The translations under genes were made by a program, and so were the position numbers. From Caballeronia ptereochthonis (GTDB taxonomy: Bacteria > Pseudomonadota > Gammaproteobacteria > Burkholderiales > Burkholderiaceae): a DNA stretch of 64,000 bases. The first letter of the stretch is position 1. Each line of letters opens with the position of its first letter. The stretch is from NCBI RefSeq assembly GCF_001545075.1, contig NZ_FCOB02000016.1, positions 62,001-126,000 on the forward strand. Direction: 5' to 3'. Shown here in pieces: positions 1 to 9,516 of the stretch. The notes under the pieces were generated by a model that had not been told where the DNA came from, ran no database searches, and saw only the letters and a program-made list of their open reading frames with translations.

Positions 1-1
1 C

Positions 2-748
2 GAAGAAACGCTGCTGCGCTTTCTCGACGTTTTCCGCGACGACCTGCTGAACATCCGCTTCCTGCCAGACGTGCGTCATGTCGCGCGCTTTCACGGCGAG
101 CGTGTCGATCTCGATGGCGCGCTCGCAATCGATCTGGTCGCCGCGCCGCTCACCGCGCATGCCGTCAGCAAGGCGCTGTTCGACTTCGTGTTCGCCGCCT
201 GCGCGGTGGTCGCGAGCGCGCCTCTGCTCATCGCGATCGCGCTCGCCGTCAAGCTGTCGTCGCCCGGGCCCGTGCTGTTCAGGCAGCGGCGCCAGGGTGC
301 GAACGGCCAACCCTTCGAGATCTACAAGTTCCGCACGATGCACGTGCATGCGAACGACGACGGCACGCTCGTGCAGGCGACGCGCAACGATCCGCGCATC
401 ACGCGCATCGGTGCGTTCCTGCGCCGCACGAGCCTCGACGAGCTGCCGCAGTTCTTCAACGTGCTGCGCGGCGATATGTCGGTCGTCGGGCCGCGCCCGC
501 ATGCCATCGAGCACGACGCGCTCTATCAGCACCTCGTCGATGACTACGTGCACCGCTACCGCATCAAGCCAGGCATTACCGGCTGGGCGCAGATCAACGG
601 ACTGCGCGGCGAGACGGATTCCGTGGAGAAGATGCAGCGGCGCGTCGAACACGATCTCTATTACCTCAGCAACTGGTCGTTCGCGCTCGACATGCGCATC
701 GTGCTCTTGACCATCGTGCGGGGCTTCGTTCATCGCAATGCGTACTGA
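2..748 (+). CDS. Undecaprenyl-phosphate sugar phosphotransferase (priming enzyme), 5'-truncated by window edge
   Basis: Transfers a sugar-1-phosphate from a nucleotide sugar to undecaprenyl phosphate at the inner membrane and so starts each polysaccharide repeat unit. The reading frame is open from base 2, so the real start lies upstream; the GTG at 71 is internal. The visible part is the C-terminal bacterial sugar transferase domain: a hydrophobic helix ([21 protein letters not shown]), then [38 protein letters not shown] and [14 protein letters not shown], all hallmarks of the WcaJ/WbaP type. The N-terminal membrane part typical of WcaJ-like enzymes is presumably outside the window. It is followed after 16 bases by wza, so it belongs to the same operon. 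The sugar transferred cannot be read from sequence; glucose, galactose or a HexNAc are all possible. Confidence 0.93.
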   Translation, partial: EETLLRFLDVFRDDLLNIRFLPDVRHVARFHGERVDLDGALAIDLVAAPLTAHAVSKALFDFVFAACAVVASAPLLIAIALAVKLSSPGPVLFRQRRQGANGQPFEIYKFRTMHVHANDDGTLVQATRNDPRITRIGAFLRRTSLDELPQFFNVLRGDMSVVGPRPHAIEHDALYQHLVDDYVHRYRIKPGITGWAQINGLRGETDSVEKMQRRVEHDLYYLSNWSFALDMRIVLLTIVRGFVHRNAY

Positions 749-764
749 CCCGCAGGACCACACC

Positions 765-1940
765 ATGAAGTACTCGATAAAGCACATGCGCCAGACGATG
801 CGGCGCGCTTCGTTTCCCCGGGCGGCGTCGGCGCTCGCGCTCGCCGGCCTGCTCGGTGCGTGCGCGTCCGCGCCCGGCTTTCGTATGCCGGTCAGCCAGG
901 GCGCGGCGGCGAATCAGGCCGACGGCCCGTACGTCGAAGCCACCGCGGCGACACCCGCGATTCCCATCACGGAGCTCGATCTCGGTCTCGTGAAGCGCCT
1001 CGCCGCGGAGCGCAGGAATCGACAGGACGACGAGGCGCAACGGCTCTTCGGCGCGCCGGACACCTACACGGTGGGCGCCGGCGACGTGCTGCAGATCGTC
1101 GTGTGGGATCACCCTGAATTCGCCGCGGCGCTCGGCGCGGCGCAGAACCAGGCATCGGCGAAACCGAGCGATCCCGCGTCCGGTTTCGTCGTCGATCAGA
1201 ACGGCAATCTGCAGTTTCCCTATGCGGGCAAGCTCGCCGTCGCCGGCTTGCGCACCGACCAGATTCAGCAGCGGCTGACCGCCGCGCTTTCGACGTATCT
1301 CGTCAGGCCGCAAGTCACCGTGCGCATGGCGTCGTACCGCTCGCGCCAGGTGTACGTCGACGGCGAAGTCCACAACGCCGGCGCGCTCTCGCTGACCGAC
1401 GTGCCGCTCAGCTTCTACGATGCGATCGCGCGCGCCGGCGGCTTCAGCGACAGCGCAGATCAGAGCGATGTCGTGCTGGTGCGCGCAGGCGCATCGCACC
1501 GCATCGACGTGCCGCAGCTGCTGGCGCAGGGGCTCAGCCCGTCGAGGCTGTATCTCAAGGCCGGCGATCTCCTGCGCGTCACGTCGCGCGACGAAAACGA
1601 CGTCTACGTGATGGGCGAGGTGAACAAGCCGGGCTCGGCGCTGCCGCGCCGCGACGGCCGGCTCTCGCTCGCCGATGCGCTCGCGCAGGCCGGCAGCATC
1701 AACTCGAACACCGCCGACACCGCGCAGATGTTCGTGATCCGCTCGCGCGACGGCGCGCCGCGCGTGTTCCATCTCGACAGCCGCTCGCCGGTATCGATGC
1801 TCGTGGCGAAAGAATTCGAGCTGCAGCCTAAGGACATCGTCTATGTCGACGGCAGCGGTCTTGTGCGCTTCAACCGCGTGATCAGCCTGTTGATGCCGCT
1901 TATCAACGCGGGGCTCACCGCCGGAGTGATCGCGAAATGA
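765..1940 (+). CDS. wza: Wza-type outer-membrane polysaccharide export lipoprotein
   Basis: Forms the outer-membrane channel through which the finished polymer leaves the cell. The ATG at 765 is chosen over an upstream in-frame codon at 738 because it follows AGGA and gives a lipoprotein signal ending in a lipobox (LLGAC, cysteine about residue 33). Residues about 85-190 are a Poly_export domain (YTVGAGDVLQIVVWDHPEF, then FVVDQNGNLQFPYAGKLAVAGL), followed by two SLBB-like repeats (VYVDGEVHNAGALSLTD and VYVMGEVNKPGSALPRRDG). A C-terminal hydrophobic stretch (VISLLMPLINAGLTAGVIA) fits the amphipathic helix that crosses the outer membrane in Wza. The stop overlaps the wzb start by four bases (ATGA), implying translational coupling. 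Confidence 0.95.
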   Translation: MKYSIKHMRQTMRRASFPRAASALALAGLLGACASAPGFRMPVSQGAAANQADGPYVEATAATPAIPITELDLGLVKRLAAERRNRQDDEAQRLFGAPDTYTVGAGDVLQIVVWDHPEFAAALGAAQNQASAKPSDPASGFVVDQNGNLQFPYAGKLAVAGLRTDQIQQRLTAALSTYLVRPQVTVRMASYRSRQVYVDGEVHNAGALSLTDVPLSFYDAIARAGGFSDSADQSDVVLVRAGASHRIDVPQLLAQGLSPSRLYLKAGDLLRVTSRDENDVYVMGEVNKPGSALPRRDGRLSLADALAQAGSINSNTADTAQMFVIRSRDGAPRVFHLDSRSPVSMLVAKEFELQPKDIVYVDGSGLVRFNRVISLLMPLINAGLTAGVIAK

Positions 1941-2374
1941 TCCGCTCTGTGCTGATGGTCTGCGAGGGCAACATCTGCCGCAGCCCGCTGGCGGCGGCGC
2001 TGCTCGCGCGGGCGATGCCGCAAGTCGAGGTGAAGTCGGCAGGGACACACGCGCTGGTGGGCGAGCCCGTGAACGCGGCCATCGCCGATCTCGCGGGTGC
2101 TCATGGCATCGCGCTCGACTCGCATGTCGCGAGGCAACTCGACGCAGGCCTCGCCCACGCCGCCGACCTGATCCTCACGATGACGCAAGCCCAGCGCGAA
2201 TGGGTCGAGTCCGCCTGGCCATCGACGCGCGGCAAGGTGTTCCGCCTGTGCGATGAACAGGGCGCGGATGTCACCGATCCCTACAAGCGCCATCGCGCGA
2301 TATTCGACCTGGCCTTCGCCCAGATGCGGCAGGGCATTTCGCAATGGACCCGCACGCTCGCGGAACAACGATGA
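1937..2374 (+). CDS. wzb: Low-molecular-weight protein-tyrosine phosphatase (Wzb-type)
   Basis: Cytoplasmic phosphatase expected to dephosphorylate the Wzc kinase encoded next to it; cycling of Wzc phosphorylation controls polymer assembly. The P-loop CEGNICRS lies at residues 9-16 (C-x5-R with C9 as nucleophile and R15), and the general acid sits in TDPYKR about residue 114. At 145 residues it has the normal family length. It overlaps wza upstream and wzc downstream by ATGA, so the three are translationally coupled. In Burkholderia cepacian clusters the equivalent gene is bceD. Confidence 0.95.
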   Translation: MIRSVLMVCEGNICRSPLAAALLARAMPQVEVKSAGTHALVGEPVNAAIADLAGAHGIALDSHVARQLDAGLAHAADLILTMTQAQREWVESAWPSTRGKVFRLCDEQGADVTDPYKRHRAIFDLAFAQMRQGISQWTRTLAEQR

Positions 2375-4587
2375 ACGATCTTTTCCTCCAACCTTCCCGG
2401 CACCCGGTCCCCGCAGCCGGTGACGACGAAATCCGCCTCTCGGAGATTTTCGCCGTGTTGCGCGAGAGCCGCGGGCTCATTGCGCTCGTCACCGCGTGCA
2501 CGCTGGCGGCCGGCTCGTTGTATGCATTCCTCGGGACGCCGACCTATCGCGCCGACGTGCTCGTGCAGGTCGACGACGACAGCGGCTCGGGCACGCTCAA
2601 CGACAAGCTGGGCGACCTCGCGGCGCTGTTCCAGAACAAGGCGAGCACGGACGCCGAAATCGAACTGATGCGTTCGCGCAGTGTGATCGGCGATGCCGTC
2701 ACGCGACTGCATCTCGATATCGATGCGCGTCCGCACTACTTTCCGCTCGTCGGCGCGCCGTATGCGCGCTATACGGCCGGCGACGCGCTCGCGCGCGCGC
2801 CGCTCCGGCTCGGCGGTTACGCATGGGGCGGCGAGCGCATCGGCGTCTCTACCTTCGACGTGCCGGCACGGCAATACGACCAGGCCTTCACGCTGATCGC
2901 CGGCGACGGCGAGCGCTACGAATTGCGCTCGCCCGACGGCACGACGATTCTGCGCGGCCGCGTCGGCGAAACCGAAACCGCCCGCGGCAGCGCCGGCCCG
3001 ATCAGGCTGACGGTGATGTCATTGCTCGCGCGCCCCGGCACGCGCTTCGATCTGAAGCGCGCGTCGACGCAGCAGACCGTCGCCGATCTGCAAAAGGATC
3101 TCAAGATCGCCGAGAAGACCAAGCAGTCGGGGATCATCGGCATGTCGCTCGACAGCGCGAATGCTGAACGCGTCACGACGACGGTCAATACCATCGCGAC
3201 GCTCTACGTGCAGCGCAACGTCGACCGGAAGTCCGCGCAGGCGCAGCAGATGCTCGCGTTCCTCGGCGATCAGTTGCCGCAGCTGCGCGCCGACCTCGAT
3301 CGGGCCGAAGCCCGCTACAACGCATTTCGCGCGCGCAACGGCGCGGTCGATCTGGAAGAGCAGAGCAAGCTGCTGCTGCAGTCGGTCGTCGATAACCGTT
3401 CGAAGATCGTCGAGCTGCAGCAGCAGCGCGCCGACCTCGTGCAGCGCTATACCGCGATGCATCCGTCGGTCACGGCGATCGATGCGCGCATCGGCGAATT
3501 GCAGCGCCAGTCCGGCGACTTCGAGAAGCAGATCGGCGCGCTGCCCTCGGTTCAGCAGGACGCCGTGCGCCTGCTGCGCGACGTGAAGGTCAGCAACGAT
3601 CTCTACACGAATCTGCTCGACAGCACGCAGCAGTTGCGCGTGCTGAAGGCTGGACAGCTCGGCAACGTACGCACCGTGGACTACGCGGTGATTCCGGAGA
3701 AGCCGGTCGCGCCGAAGAAGGCGCTGACTATCGCGCTTTCCCTGGTGTTCGGATTCATGGCCGGCTGCGCGCTCGCGCTCGGGCGGCGCATGTTCAATCG
3801 CGGCCTCGAAACGCCCGCGGAAATCGAGCAGGCGATCGACCTGCCGGTCTACGCGATCATCTCGCACTCGGAACAGCAGGCGGCGCTTCAGCTTTCGCGC
3901 CGGCATGTGCCGACCAAGCCGCGCGTGCTTGCCGATCTGTCGCCGAACGATGTTGCCGTCGAAGGGCTGCGCAGTCTGCGCACCGCGCTGCAGTTCGGCG
4001 TCCTGGCGCCGCGCAACAACGTCATCATGGTGACCGGTCCTCGTCCCGGCATCGGCAAGTCTTTCGTGGCGGCGAACTTCGCGACCGTGCTCGCCGCGGG
4101 CGGCCAGCGCGTGCTGCTGATCGACGGCGACATGCGGCGCGGCGATCTCCACCGGATGTTCGCGCTGCCGCGCAAGCAAGGCTTCGCGGAGCTGCTCGCC
4201 GGCGTCGAGCCGGATGCCGTGATCCATCACGACGCGCTTGCGCAACTCGACGTAATCACCGGCGGCAGCGCGCCCAATCTGCCTGCGGAACTCCTGATGC
4301 GCGAGCGTTTCGCCCGCGTGCTCGACGACCTGCGCGCGCGTTACGACTTCGTGATCATCGACTCGCCGCCGGTCCTGGCGGTCACCGATTCCGCGCTGAT
4401 CGGCAGGCACGCTGGCGCGACGCTGCTCGTCGCGCGTCACGGCAGCCATAGCGCCGCCGAACTCGTCCAGACCAGGCATCAGCTCGTCAGCGCGGGCGTC
4501 CAGGTGGATGGCGTGCTGCTCACGGATACGCCGCCGCGCGGCATGGCCTACGGCGCCTTCTCCCAATACGCGAATCGCGGCGAATGA
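2371..4587 (+). CDS. wzc: Wzc-type polysaccharide co-polymerase and tyrosine autokinase
   Basis: Inner-membrane PCP-2a protein that links Wzy polymerisation to Wza export and autophosphorylates on tyrosine. The start at 2371 overlaps the wzb stop. It has an N-terminal Wzz domain with a first membrane helix (about residues 35-55), a long periplasmic coiled-coil region (about 240-430), a second helix (about 455-475, [21 protein letters not shown]) and a C-terminal BY-kinase domain. The kinase shows Walker [10 protein letters not shown] (about 556-564), Walker A' [10 protein letters not shown] (about 583) and Walker [10 protein letters not shown] (about 660). The usual C-terminal tyrosine cluster is nearly absent: only two tyrosines occur in the tail [14 protein letters not shown]. 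At 738 residues the length is normal. The cepacian counterpart is bceF. Confidence 0.95.
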   Translation: MNDLFLQPSRHPVPAAGDDEIRLSEIFAVLRESRGLIALVTACTLAAGSLYAFLGTPTYRADVLVQVDDDSGSGTLNDKLGDLAALFQNKASTDAEIELMRSRSVIGDAVTRLHLDIDARPHYFPLVGAPYARYTAGDALARAPLRLGGYAWGGERIGVSTFDVPARQYDQAFTLIAGDGERYELRSPDGTTILRGRVGETETARGSAGPIRLTVMSLLARPGTRFDLKRASTQQTVADLQKDLKIAEKTKQSGIIGMSLDSANAERVTTTVNTIATLYVQRNVDRKSAQAQQMLAFLGDQLPQLRADLDRAEARYNAFRARNGAVDLEEQSKLLLQSVVDNRSKIVELQQQRADLVQRYTAMHPSVTAIDARIGELQRQSGDFEKQIGALPSVQQDAVRLLRDVKVSNDLYTNLLDSTQQLRVLKAGQLGNVRTVDYAVIPEKPVAPKKALTIALSLVFGFMAGCALALGRRMFNRGLETPAEIEQAIDLPVYAIISHSEQQAALQLSRRHVPTKPRVLADLSPNDVAVEGLRSLRTALQFGVLAPRNNVIMVTGPRPGIGKSFVAANFATVLAAGGQRVLLIDGDMRRGDLHRMFALPRKQGFAELLAGVEPDAVIHHDALAQLDVITGGSAPNLPAELLMRERFARVLDDLRARYDFVIIDSPPVLAVTDSALIGRHAGATLLVARHGSHSAAELVQTRHQLVSAGVQVDGVLLTDTPPRGMAYGAFSQYANRGE

Positions 4588-4627
4588 CCTGTCGCGCCAC
4601 ACGAATTTCCCACCAGCCTCGACCTCT

Positions 4628-5773
4628 GTGAAGAAACTGCTTTTTACGTTCGGCACCCGTCCCGAAGCGATCAAGATGGCGCCGCTCGTCAAGCGCCTGG
4701 CGCTCGACGCCGGCTTCGAATGCCGCGTGTGCGTGACGGGCCAGCATCGCGAGATGCTCGATCAGGTGCTCGCGCTTTTCGATATTTGCCCCGACTTCGA
4801 TCTGAACATCATGAGGCGCGGGCAAGACCTCTATGACGTCACCGCCGCGATTCTCGCCGGCATGCGCGGCGTGCTCGCGACGTACCGTCCGGACATGGTT
4901 CTCGTGCACGGCGACACGACCACCACGATGGCGACGACACTGGCCGCGTTCTACCAGCGCATTGCCGTCGCGCATGTCGAAGCGGGCCTGCGCACCGGCA
5001 ATCTCGCTTCGCCGTGGCCGGAGGAAGCGAATCGCAAGCTGACCGGGGCGCTCGCGTCGCTGCACTTCGCGCCGACCCTGCGCGCGCGCGACAACCTGCT
5101 TGCGGAAGGCGTGCGCGACGAGACCATCGTCGTGACCGGCAATACCGTCATCGATGCCTTGCTGCAGGTTCGCGAGCGCCTCGCGAACGATGTCGAGCTC
5201 TGCGCGCTCGCCGATCGCGCGCTGCCGTCGTTCGCGCCCGGCCGACGCCTCGTTTTGGTGACGGGCCATCGCCGCGAGAGTTTCGGCGGTGGCTTCGAGC
5301 GCATCTGCACGGCGCTCGCGCAGATCGCGCATGCGTCGCCCGACGTCGACATCGTCTATCCGGTCCATCTGAATCCGAACGTGCGCGAGCCCGTGAACCG
5401 TCTGCTGACCGGCATCGCCAACGTGCATCTCGTCGAGCCGCTCGACTATCTCCCGTTCGTCCGGTTGATGGATCGCGCGGACGTGATCCTGACCGACTCG
5501 GGCGGCATCCAGGAAGAAGCGCCGTCGCTGCACAAGCCGGTGCTCGTGATGCGCGACACCACGGAGCGTCAGGAAGCGGTGGACGCCGGCGTGGTGAAGC
5601 TCGTCGGCACCGACGCGCGCGCCATCGTCGACAGCGTCATGCACCTGCTGCGCGACGCCGATGCGTACGCGGCGATGAGCCGCGGCGCGAATCCCTACGG
5701 CGACGGTCGCGCATGCGACCGCATCGCCGCGGCCTTGCAGCGGTTCGAGCTTCCTCTCGCTCTGGCCGCCTGA
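4628..5773 (+). CDS. wecB: UDP-N-acetylglucosamine 2-epimerase (non-hydrolysing)
   Basis: Interconverts UDP-GlcNAc and UDP-ManNAc, the first step to UDP-ManNAcA. The GTG at 4628 is chosen because the product then begins [21 protein letters not shown], matching the N-terminus of the family; upstream codons in the frame overlap wzc and look noncoding. Diagnostic motifs are [39 protein letters not shown] and [11 protein letters not shown]. The 381-residue length is typical. There is a 40-base gap after wzc and a 28-base gap before wecC. Pairing with wecC makes ManNAcA the likely end product. Confidence 0.95.
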   Translation: MKKLLFTFGTRPEAIKMAPLVKRLALDAGFECRVCVTGQHREMLDQVLALFDICPDFDLNIMRRGQDLYDVTAAILAGMRGVLATYRPDMVLVHGDTTTTMATTLAAFYQRIAVAHVEAGLRTGNLASPWPEEANRKLTGALASLHFAPTLRARDNLLAEGVRDETIVVTGNTVIDALLQVRERLANDVELCALADRALPSFAPGRRLVLVTGHRRESFGGGFERICTALAQIAHASPDVDIVYPVHLNPNVREPVNRLLTGIANVHLVEPLDYLPFVRLMDRADVILTDSGGIQEEAPSLHKPVLVMRDTTERQEAVDAGVVKLVGTDARAIVDSVMHLLRDADAYAAMSRGANPYGDGRACDRIAAALQRFELPLALAA

Positions 5774-5801
5774 ACACCTTCGCAAAATAGAAGCACAGTC
5801 T

Positions 5802-7046
5802 ATGGAATTCGAAACCATCTCCGTCATCGGCCTCGGCTATATCGGCTTGCCGACAGCGGCCGCATTCGCCGCGCGGCGCAAGAAAGTGATCGGCGTCGAC
5901 GTGAATCAGCATGCCGTCGATACGATCAATCGCGGCGAGATTCATATCGTCGAGCCGGAGCTCGACATGCTGGTGCAGGCGGCGGTGACGCAAGGCCATC
6001 TCACCGCGACGACCGCGCCGCAGCCGGCCGATGCGTTCCTGATCGCGGTGCCGACGCCCTTCTCCGATGGCTACAAGCCGGATCTTTCCTACATCGAAGC
6101 CGCGAGCCGTGCCGTTGCGCCTGTGTTGAAAAAGGGCGATCTCGTCGTGCTGGAGTCGACGTCGCCTGTCGGCGCGACCGAGCAGATGGCTGCGTGGATG
6201 GCGGAGTTGCGTCCGGATCTCACTTTTCCGCAAGAGGCGGGCGAGGCCTCGGACATTCGCGTCGCGCATTGTCCCGAGCGGGTGTTGCCCGGCCATGTGA
6301 TTCGCGAGCTGGTGGAGAACGATCGCGTGATCGGCGGAATGACGCGCCGCTGCGGCGAAGCGGCGCGCGAGTTGTATCAGATCTTCGTGCGCGGCGAATG
6401 CATTCTCACCAACGCGCGCACCGCCGAGATGTGCAAGCTGACCGAAAACGCGTCGCGCGACGTGGGCATCGCGTTCGCGAACGAGCTTTCGCTGATCTGC
6501 GACCGGCTCGACATCAACGTGTGGGAGTTGATCCGGCTTGCCAACCGTCATCCGCGCGTGAACATCCTGCAACCGGGGCCGGGGGTCGGCGGTCATTGCA
6601 TCGCGGTGGACCCGTGGTTCATCGTCGACTCCGCGCCGGACGAGGCGCGGCTCATCCGCACGGCGCGCATCGTCAACGACTCCAAGCCGCATTGGGTGGT
6701 CGAGCGCGTGGAGCGCGCGGCGATGCGCTTCAAGGAGCCGGTGATTGCTTGTCTGGGGCTGGCGTTCAAGGCGGATATCGATGATCTGCGCGAGAGTCCG
6801 GCGGTGGAGATCGCGGCCGATCTGGCCAGGCGGCATCCGGGTTGCGTGCTTGCCATCGAGCCGAACATTCGCGAACTGCCGGCGCATCTGAGAGATGCGG
6901 TCGAACTCTGCGCGCTGAACGAAGCCTTGCTGCGCGCAGACGTGATCGTGATTCTGGTCGATCACGCGCCGTTCAAGAGCGTCGATCCGATTCGCTTGCA
7001 GACGAAGGTCGTGATCGATACGCGTGGGATGCTGGCGCGGGCATGA
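5802..7046 (+). CDS. wecC: UDP-N-acetyl-D-mannosamine dehydrogenase
   Basis: NAD-dependent four-electron oxidation of UDP-ManNAc to UDP-ManNAcA. The N-terminal Rossmann motif is VIGLGYIGLPTAAAFA. Other markers are the central substrate region VLESTSPVGATEQM, the conserved TENASRDVGIAFANE and the catalytic-cysteine motif PGPGVGGHCIAVDPWF near residue 265. LGLAFKADIDDLRESPA near residue 320 marks the C-terminal domain. At 414 residues it is close to E. coli WecC. The partner epimerase is immediately upstream, which argues for ManNAc rather than a UDP-glucose substrate. Its stop overlaps the flippase start (ATGA). Confidence 0.94.
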   Translation: MEFETISVIGLGYIGLPTAAAFAARRKKVIGVDVNQHAVDTINRGEIHIVEPELDMLVQAAVTQGHLTATTAPQPADAFLIAVPTPFSDGYKPDLSYIEAASRAVAPVLKKGDLVVLESTSPVGATEQMAAWMAELRPDLTFPQEAGEASDIRVAHCPERVLPGHVIRELVENDRVIGGMTRRCGEAARELYQIFVRGECILTNARTAEMCKLTENASRDVGIAFANELSLICDRLDINVWELIRLANRHPRVNILQPGPGVGGHCIAVDPWFIVDSAPDEARLIRTARIVNDSKPHWVVERVERAAMRFKEPVIACLGLAFKADIDDLRESPAVEIAADLARRHPGCVLAIEPNIRELPAHLRDAVELCALNEALLRADVIVILVDHAPFKSVDPIRLQTKVVIDTRGMLARA

Positions 7047-8398
7047 TGCAATTCCGGCGGAAACAGGCTGAGGCGCGTGGCACCGCGGCGGGAGCAGGCG
7101 GGAACGCGCGCATCGGCCGCAACGTGACTGTGATGGTGCTGTCGTTCGTCGGCAATTACGCGGCGGCGTTCGCAACGTTTCCGTACCTGACGCGCGTGCT
7201 CGGACCGATGCATTTCGGCATGCTCGCTTACGCGATGGCGATCACGGCGTACGGCACGCTGCTCACCGAGTGGGGCATCAATCTGTCGGGGCCGCGAGCC
7301 GTCGTCGCCTGCCGCGACGATCCTTCTCTCCTCAACGCACTGCTTTGGTCGGTGTTGGGTGCGAAGACGCTGTTGTGTATCGCGGCAACGTTCATGCTCG
7401 TCGTGCTGCTGGGGTCCGGCATCGGCGCTGCCGCCGCGCGTCCGGTGTTGTGTCTGTCGTGGCTTGGCGTCATCTCGAGTGTCTGCACGCTGTACTGGCT
7501 GTTCCAGGGCCTCGAGCGATTCAAGCTCATCGGCTGGATGATTTTCGTCAACCGCGCCGTGACGCTGCCGCTCACGTTCTGGCTCGTGAAAAAACCGCAG
7601 GACGTCACGATCGCCGCTGCCATCCAGGCGGCCGGCCCGGTCATCGCCGCGGTGTTCTCAGTGTTTATCGCGATGCGCGAGGGCTTGCTGCGGCGGCCCG
7701 TGCTCAGCTGGCGCGCGATCATGACCCGCCTGACCGAAGGAGCGGACATGTTTGTCGCAACCGCATCCGTCACGCTGTTCGGCGCTGCGAACTCGATCAT
7801 CCTTACCTCGTATTCGGGCTCCTATGCCGCGGGCATCTATGCCGGGGCTGACAAGATCCGCACAGTCTGCACGCTCGTGCCGGCGCAACTCGGCGCCGTG
7901 CTTTATCCGCGTATCGGACGCATGTTCGAGCGTCGGAAGCGCGAGGCCGCGCGTCTCACGGCGTATGGCGCGGGCTTGACGATGCTGATCTCTCTGCTGG
8001 GGGCGGCGATTTCGATCGCCTTCGCCGAATCGATCACGTCGATCGTGCTCGGCAAGCAGTTCGCCGGTGCGTCCGGCGTGCTGCGCGTGTTGGCGCTGTC
8101 GACCGTGTTCGGCAATCTCGCCTACTTCGTCGGGTTGCAGATCCTCGTGCCCTCAGGCGCCAGCAAGCTGCGATCGGCGACGATCTTCGCGACGGGCTGC
8201 ATGAACGTAGCGCTCGCGCTGCTGCTGGTCCGGCGCTATGAAGCGATGGGCGCCGCGATGTCGTTTCTCGTCTGCGAGGCGCTGATACTCGCGATCTACG
8301 TGGCCCTCATCGTCAGAAGTCGGCGGCTGCGACGTTATCTGTCGCTTTGTTCGGTCGGCCGACGTCACGTCGCCGTCCACGAAGGAGCCGAAGCATGA
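7043..8398 (+). CDS. wzx: Wzx-type polysaccharide repeat-unit flippase
   Basis: Multipass inner-membrane protein of the RfbX/PST family, expected to flip the undecaprenyl-linked repeat unit to the periplasm. The N-terminus carries the family signature NVTVMVLSFVGNYAAAFATFPYLTRVLGPMHFGML, and hydrophobic segments continue through residue 440, about 12 helices in all. Start codons ATG-ATG occur at 7043 and 7046; 7043 gives an ATGA overlap with wecC and is preferred. A reading frame extends further upstream but lies inside wecC. It overlaps the downstream glycosyltransferase by ATGA. Assignment as Wzx rests on the family signature plus the neighbouring Wzy-like protein and Wza-Wzc. Confidence 0.92.
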   Translation: MMQFRRKQAEARGTAAGAGGNARIGRNVTVMVLSFVGNYAAAFATFPYLTRVLGPMHFGMLAYAMAITAYGTLLTEWGINLSGPRAVVACRDDPSLLNALLWSVLGAKTLLCIAATFMLVVLLGSGIGAAAARPVLCLSWLGVISSVCTLYWLFQGLERFKLIGWMIFVNRAVTLPLTFWLVKKPQDVTIAAAIQAAGPVIAAVFSVFIAMREGLLRRPVLSWRAIMTRLTEGADMFVATASVTLFGAANSIILTSYSGSYAAGIYAGADKIRTVCTLVPAQLGAVLYPRIGRMFERRKREAARLTAYGAGLTMLISLLGAAISIAFAESITSIVLGKQFAGASGVLRVLALSTVFGNLAYFVGLQILVPSGASKLRSATIFATGCMNVALALLLVRRYEAMGAAMSFLVCEALILAIYVALIVRSRRLRRYLSLCSVGRRHVAVHEGAEA

Positions 8399-9516
8399 AG
8401 GACGTCAGCAATATGCGGCCCATACGTGTTCTGCACGTCGGTCCGGGTTGGGGGCAGCGTGGCGGAATCGCCTCGGTGCTCGAGGAACTGAAAGCGTTCT
8501 CCGACGTGTTCCTCGCGCGTGGCGTCAGTGTGCGTTTCTGCGAGACGCACGGCTTCAGGCGCAGTAGCGGGATGCTTCGTTTCTTGGTGACCGATGTACC
8601 AAACTTCCTACGGCACCTGATCGGAGGCGTCGACATCGTGCATCTGCACGTGTCGGTCAAGGGCTCCTTCTACCGCAAGCTCTTGCTTTGCGCGATCGCC
8701 CTCCTGCTGCGCAAGCGCATCGTGTTTCATCTGCACGCGGGCAACTTCTCCACGTTCGTCTGCGAATCGAAGCGATTCGTCACCGATGTCGCGCGTGCGT
8801 TCCTGCGCGCGTCGAACGCGATGATCGGCGTTTCGCACGCAATTGCGGAGGAGCTGGTCGAACTCGGTGGCGACCGTGCGCGTCTTTTCGTCGTCGGCAA
8901 CAGCGCCAGTCTGGCCGAGCGCGCGTTGGCCGAGGCCGGACCGTGCGACCCGGCGCGCGTCGAAGAGCCGCCGCACATCCTCTTCGCCGGACGTCTTGCC
9001 GAAACGAAAGGTATTGGTGATCTGCTCGAAGCCGTCGCGTTGCTCGTCGCTCGGGGCGTGGCCGTGAGGCTCATCGTCGCGGGGAGCGGCGATCTGAAAC
9101 GCTGGGAAGACGAAGCGCATCGGCTATCGATTCGTGATCGGGTGGTGTTTCCCGGCTGGCTCGAAGGCGATGACAAGCTGGAGTGTTATCGAACCGCCCG
9201 AATCTTCTGCATGCCCAGTCACTACGAAGCATTCGGCATCGCCACGCTGGAGGCGATGTTCGCGGGACTGCCTGTTGTCGGGACGAGCGTAGGCGGCTTC
9301 CCCGATCTGGTCGAACAGGGACGCAGCGGCTTCCTCGTATCACCGTCGAATCCGTCCGAGCTTGCGCAGGCCTTGCGCACGCTTCTCGATGACGATGCGC
9401 TGGCCGCAGAGATGGGGCGACGTGGCCGGCAGCAGGCGTTTGAGCGTTTCTCGTGCAATTCGATCGTCGAACGCTATGTCGACGTATATCGGCGAACGAT
9501 GAGGAGCAAGCCTTGA
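8395..9516 (+). CDS. GT4-family glycosyltransferase
   Basis: Cytoplasmic or membrane-associated GT-B glycosyltransferase that should add one sugar to the lipid-linked repeat unit. The N-terminal half has a glycine-rich donor loop (VLHVGPGWGQRGGIASVLEEL) and a peripheral hydrophobic segment (KLLLCAIALLLRKRIVFHLHAG). The C-terminal half shows ILFAGRLAETKGIGDLLEA and the E-x7-E motif in PSHYEAFGIATLEAMFAGLPVVGT, typical of Glycos_transf_1 (CAZy GT4). The ATG at 8395 follows GGAG at good spacing and overlaps the wzx stop. Donor and acceptor cannot be predicted. The next gene begins at its stop codon. Confidence 0.93.
   Translation: MKDVSNMRPIRVLHVGPGWGQRGGIASVLEELKAFSDVFLARGVSVRFCETHGFRRSSGMLRFLVTDVPNFLRHLIGGVDIVHLHVSVKGSFYRKLLLCAIALLLRKRIVFHLHAGNFSTFVCESKRFVTDVARAFLRASNAMIGVSHAIAEELVELGGDRARLFVVGNSASLAERALAEAGPCDPARVEEPPHILFAGRLAETKGIGDLLEAVALLVARGVAVRLIVAGSGDLKRWEDEAHRLSIRDRVVFPGWLEGDDKLECYRTARIFCMPSHYEAFGIATLEAMFAGLPVVGTSVGGFPDLVEQGRSGFLVSPSNPSELAQALRTLLDDDALAAEMGRRGRQQAFERFSCNSIVERYVDVYRRTMRSKP

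Noticed and set aside
3019..4692. Long minus-strand frame opposite wzc (and similar long antisense frames opposite most genes)
   Set aside because: High-GC coding with strong third-position bias leaves the antisense frame open; the products are Arg/His/Ala-rich, have no family resemblance and lie fully opposite clear genes.
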